Origin: Podocnemis expansa
Lineage: Eukaryota > Chordata > Testudines > Podocnemididae
Assembly: GCA_007922195.1 (NCBI GenBank)
Contig: ML681994.1
Coordinates: 52,201,408-52,265,407 of the forward strand
Direction of reading: 5' to 3'
Length of the DNA stretch: 64,000 bases
Both the position numbers and the translations under genes were made by a program. Below are positions 60,284 through 64,000 of this stretch, piece after piece (the first letter of the stretch is position 1; each line of letters starts with the position of its first letter). Under the pieces are notes generated by a model. That model had not been told where the DNA came from, did not search any database, and saw nothing but the letters and a program-made list of their open reading frames with translations.

Positions 60284-60660
60284 TCAAGGGATGTAGGTAA
60301 CTATACCGATTAGTAGGTTTTCGGTGGTGATGTATCTATCCCTGATTTGTACTGTAGTGTCGAGAAAGTGGATCTCCTGTGTGACGTGTTCCGGGCTTAA
60401 TTTGATTGTGGAGTGGAAATTGTTGAAAACTCTGTGAAAATCTTCAAGAGCATCCCTGCCATGGGTCCAGATGATGAAGATGTCATCAATGTAAAGTAGG
60501 TAAAGAGGTGTTTTGGGATGAGACTTCAGGAAACATTGTTCTAAGTCGCCCATAAAGATGTTGGCATATTATGGAGCCATGGACGTGCCCATAGCAGTGC
60601 CACTGACTTGGAGGTATAAATTATCCTCAAATCTGAAGTAGTTGTGGGTGAGCACAAACC
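60284..60660 (-). pseudogene. Penelope-type reverse transcriptase, C-terminal half
   Basis: Reads YFRFEDNLYLQVSGTAMGTS and MAP, a stop, then YANIFMGDLEQCFLKSHPKT, then LYLLYIDDIFIIWTHGRDAL with the catalytic YIDD, and IHFLDTTVQIRDRYITTENL. The TAMGTSMAP.YANIFM block and Y.DDIF.IW are typical of Penelope RTs, which are related to telomerase. A TAA lies inside that block (near 60570), so the protein is inactive. The N-terminal RT motifs are not present. Confidence 0.82.
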
Positions 60661-61022
60661 GCCGTCAGAGATGTGACTGGGACATCAAGACTTCAGAGAG
60701 AAACATCTGAACTCGAATTATTATGCAAATTTAAATTGTGTGAAAGCAGGATTGAACTGAGACTATGGGTTCTGTTCCCATTGCAAAAGGTCATTTGACT
60801 TCAGGCTTCCCAGGGTTTGAACCTAACAACTGCTCTGATTTGCTGTTACTGTATGTCCTGATCCTATGTTTTACACTCCCTTGCATTTATTTTCATTCCA
60901 TTCTGTAAATTCACTCATCTTCAAAGCATCTGACTAAGTGGGATTGTCTCCCATGAAAGCTCATGCGAAAAATAAATCTTTCAGTCTTTAAGTGTCACAC
61001 AACTTTTTGGTTTTTTTCCTCT

Positions 61023-61665
61023 GTTCTCTGACACTGATGTGGAGGAACTTTTCTGTCTGACTATCTCCCCTCTGTACTGACCTTGAGACTGAGATGAGCA
61101 CCCCCACTGAGGTCAGATGCATCTGAGATTAGTGTAATGGATGGAGAGCTTGTCCGGAATGTAATCCCTGCTAGGGTCGACTGAGGTTTTTGCTACCGGC
61201 ATAGTTTCTGAAGAACTGCTGGTGAAATTGACACTACCCTGTCCAGGGAGTGACTCTGGGTGCAAAATACCAATCTTAGCCACACCTGCAGGAGTCTGAG
61301 GTGAAGGTGGACCAGTTTGACTATGTAGGTGAATGAGACCATGTGACACAGAAGTCAGAGGCAGTGCCAAGCAGCTGTGGTTGGATTCTTCCCCAGGTTG
61401 GCAATGATGATTTACATTGTGTTGAATCTGGCCTGTGGAAGAATGGCCCAGGACTGGGAGGCATCTAGGACCGCCCCCAATGAATTCTATCCTTTGTGTG
61501 GGTTTTAACTGGGGTTTTTGTTTATCAATAGGTCTAGGTGGTTGCAGAGGTCCTGTGTCAGATGGATGCTAGCCCATACCTGTTCCTTGGATCAGCCCCT
61601 GATGAGCCAACCATCTAAGAAAGGGAAGATGTGAACCTCCTTCCATCTTGGGTGGGCTGCAACCA
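61023..61665 (-). pseudogene. DIRS-like reverse transcriptase remnant, 5'-truncated
   Basis: On the minus strand, VHIFPFLRWLAHQGLIQGTG near 61640-61580 recalls the catalytic stretch of a DIRS RT. IDKQKPQLKPTQRIEFIGGG follows near 61530-61480, then CLALPLTSVSHGLIHLHSQT and WTDPS-like DPSRDYIPDKLS (61370-61113). Stops and frameshifts are frequent. The element cannot be followed beyond about 61.67 kb; gag and the first RT motifs are absent. It continues at 59168 past the Penelope insertion. Confidence 0.7.
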
Positions 61666-62532
61666 CCACTACACACAATCACAAAACACTGAGCAAACTT
61701 TGCCATAACTGTCGTCCCACTAAAACTTAACAGCTTGTGTGCACACTGCCTACATAGAAGCCATCTCCCCCAGATTTTCTAGAAATACAGTGTGCAAGTT
61801 TCTTGGTGAAACAACCTATTTTGGTCTAGGATGTACTAAAGCAAAAGTGATTTGAGTAATTTGATACTTTTAGTTCATGTAATATGCTAGAACAAATAAT
61901 GCATTTGATTTTCTGTTACGTAAAAAGAATTACCCAAAAGGCCTATGTGCAAATGGGAACAAAGGCATCATGATCCTCCAAAGCAATTTCCTGTAAAACA
62001 GGAAATTAAAACTGTGGAGATGCTGAGCTCTGAATCCTTGACTTTTGCTGAATGAGTTTCTTAGTTATTAACTGATGAGAGATAATGCATTGATATTAAA
62101 AACAAAATCTGTACTGATCAATTAACCCTTTGCAGTAGTTTTTCAGAACAGATGTGAGATGTTTAATCAGGACTCAAGTCACTGCAAGGATTTGCTTTAT
62201 TTACTGAAGCCTTTTTGTATCAATTTAAGAAGTTGCTTTTGACTGTACTAGCACATATTATATTAAACTGCTCCAAAACAGGAAAAGGAAATACCTCCTC
62301 TGCATACTCACTTATTAGAAATGACCTGGAGATGGTGAACAATAAGTTCTGCTCTGTAGAAATCCTATTTTTTTCATTGCCCTTCATTATCCACTCAAAA
62401 CAAAACTTAAGTTACTTGGAAACTGCCATTAGCTACATCCCATCTTCAATTTGTGTTCTCATATCAACAAGCAAACAACTAAGTTTTTTCTCTAAATATG
62501 ATTTAATTAAAAACACTAAATTGGTTTTGAGT
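61666..62532. other. Intergenic, beyond or at the end of the TBC1D15 3' UTR
   Basis: Unique-looking A+T-rich DNA. A second AATAAA (minus strand, 62201-62196) would extend the UTR into it. Confidence 0.45.
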
Positions 62533-63651
62533 TTTATTTTATAATATGTACAATAGTTGCCAAATAACAGTTAATATATTGAATCAGTTATATTAAATAC
62601 CACAAGACTTAAGGAGGTCATAGAGCATGGCATGGTATAAACTCACACTGTCTTTTTCATATACAAAAGAATGTTTTGTTAAGATCATTGTGTTTACTAT
62701 TTTGCAATAGTTTTGTACGTGCTTTTAAATACCCCAAAGAGTCTGGCATAGAAACAGGTTAGTAGGAGCTTACTGATCAGTTAATATACTACTAGCAAAG
62801 ATGATAAACATTATTGGTAAAGAGAAATTTGGCTAGAAATTAATTGTAAAATTACATCAGGAGCAGGCTTGATCATACCCACACAAAATAGTTATTTAGA
62901 AAATATTTTTCAAAAGAGTTCAGCTTGAAGTCGTAGTGTATTAATTCGGTCAACTGACTTGTACGAACAGTCAAGTTTATTCAAATATTGAAAATATGCC
63001 TATCTTTTCAGTACTTAGAAATAATTGCTTATGTGTATTTTTGTGTGTGTGTATAAGGGACGTTAAATGTAAAAAATATACTGTTCATCCATTCCTGGGT
63101 TACACAAAATTCAGCATTTAGACATTAACCAGTGTTAAGTCAAATGTCCATTTCAAATCTACATTCAATCAGCAACAAATATTGTTGTAAACATTTGAGA
63201 AGAAAAACTCTGTTCATTTACAAAAGGTTCCTCTTTTGGAAATCAGCATGTAAATGATATACAGGAACTTCAATTCACCAATTTTGAATTTGATCAAACC
63301 AAAGAACCACCAAAGCTCAGAATACTAAAAGTGAAAATTCAGCATCATTTCCAATCACCCACCTTTTAACTATTAGCCATTTCCAGTTTGTCAGCAAAAG
63401 AGAAATGCACTTTGCTATAAAAATAGTAAGGAATGTTATTGAAAACAAAAGGCTATTTTGGTAGAAGTAACTACAAAAATAATTAGGTCAGGTCATGTGG
63501 TAAAGCTTTAATGCAAGAGCATTACAGTACAGAATTTCTTTCTAAAACCTTAAAGCTTAATCAAACCACCAAATTTAAAAACATCCACCTCTCAAGTGCT
63601 TGAAATAAGAGCTGCAGTAAATTGTCTCTTCAAAAATTAAGCCAAGTGTAA
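62533..63651 (-). other. TBC1D15: Probable TBC1D15 3' UTR with polyadenylation signal candidates
   Basis: A+T-rich DNA directly after the TBC1D15 stop codon, with no repeat recognised. AATAAA on the minus strand occurs at 62538-62533 and again at 62201-62196. The first would give a 3' UTR of about 1.1 kb and the second about 1.45 kb. The end is inferred from these signals only. Confidence 0.5.
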
Positions 63652-63870
63652 TTATGTAGGTGTCAGTCGATGGGCACTATGTGTCACAGCCACCTGTTGT
63701 CTGTTATCTCTTGTTCCATTGGCAGCAGCTACAGGCATGGAGATACTTTGACACGTTGATGCAGAACAACTCATCAGAGCAACATTTTCATCTTCTCCAA
63801 CATCTGAATCTGGTACGGTTACAGCGCTGTTCTTCATCCCCAGGATCTCACTAACTGCTTGAGGCAATTC
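63652..63870 (-). CDS. TBC1D15: TBC1D15 last coding exon (C-terminus)
   Basis: Seventy-two codons plus a stop, directly after an acceptor (CTATAG) on the minus strand: ELPQAVSEILGMKNSAVTVP, then DSDVGEDENVALMSC and the end HRLTPT. This matches the conserved C-terminal tail of TBC1D15, a TBC-domain GTPase-activating protein for Rab7 that acts at late endosomes and mitochondria. ELPQAV.EILG, PDSDVGEDENV and RLTP are the recognisable blocks. The TBC domain itself is upstream, beyond the right edge. TBC1D15 followed by TPH2 in the same direction is the order in human, which supports both calls. Confidence 0.9.
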   Translation of the reverse strand, partial: ELPQAVSEILGMKNSAVTVPDSDVGEDENVALMSCSASTCQSISMPVAAANGTRDNRQQVAVTHSAHRLTPT

Positions 63871-64000
63871 CTATAGGAAACAAATATTTATTTGTATCTT
63901 TTTACTAAACAAATTAAATTAAAGAGTTAATTGAAATACATTAACAAGCATATTGCTCTTAACTTTTTTAAAGCATTACAAGAATGTCTAATCTATTTAA

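Larger units (their letters stand above)
59169..61022 (-). mobile_element. Penelope-like element with about 345-bp inverted arms
   Basis: 1854 bp flanked by an 11-bp duplication with one mismatch (GTTCTCTGCCA at 59158-59168, GTTCTCTGACA at 61023-61033). The left arm, about 59206-59552, and the right arm, about 60662-61010, are inverse complements over almost their whole length. Between them, on the minus strand, are the end of a reverse transcriptase and a GIY-YIG endonuclease. The RT fingers are absent. The outer 40 bp of the left side have no partner on the right. It was inserted into the DIRS-like element. Confidence 0.85.

Overview
The window is vertebrate nuclear DNA, most likely from a turtle. 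It shows split genes with GT-AG introns and many CR1-type LINEs. It also carries Penelope-like, DIRS-like, Gypsy-like, Harbinger and hAT-like elements, and a tRNA-derived SINE with a CR1 tail, a class known from turtles. The species call is an inference from this repeat mix.

Two host genes are present, both on the minus strand and in the order seen in other amniotes. TPH2 (tryptophan hydroxylase 2, the neuronal enzyme for the first step of serotonin synthesis) has its first six coding exons here: 30552-30442, 25590-25438, 18285-18102, 18002-17902, 11321-11254 and 1952-1756. All phases join, and 271 codons plus one base are read. The remaining exons lie beyond the left edge. The last coding exon of TBC1D15 (a Rab GTPase-activating protein) is at 63870-63652, with its 3' UTR running to about 62.5 or 62.2 kb. 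About 33 kb of repeat-rich DNA separates the two.

Layout. 1-30.5 kb is TPH2. Its introns hold a tRNA-like SINE, hAT elements with 8-bp duplications, a 2.7-kb CR1, a CR1 inserted in an older LINE, a 45/46-bp minisatellite, and a young 5.4-kb LTR retrotransposon 330 bp from exon 2. 30.0-30.7 kb is a CpG-rich first exon and promoter region. 30.8-40.4 kb is intergenic: hAT elements, CR1s, and a Gypsy-type gag element with a tRNA-Pro primer site nested in a CR1. 41.1-45.6 kb is a MIR-like SINE followed by a two-gene Harbinger transposon interrupted by two other elements. 46-51.6 kb holds MITE-like elements, a Penelope-derived fold-back with a 13-bp duplication, and a CR1. 51.8-61.7 kb is a DIRS-like element opened by three later insertions: a solo LTR, a nearly full-length CR1 and a Penelope-like element.

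I found no new defence, metabolic or regulatory system. The most interesting items are the nested DIRS locus, the Penelope element with about 345-bp inverted arms and its short fold-back relatives, and the LTR element whose single 744-codon frame joins gag, protease and the integrase tail with the polymerase core missing. No rRNA gene, intact tRNA gene or CRISPR array was seen.
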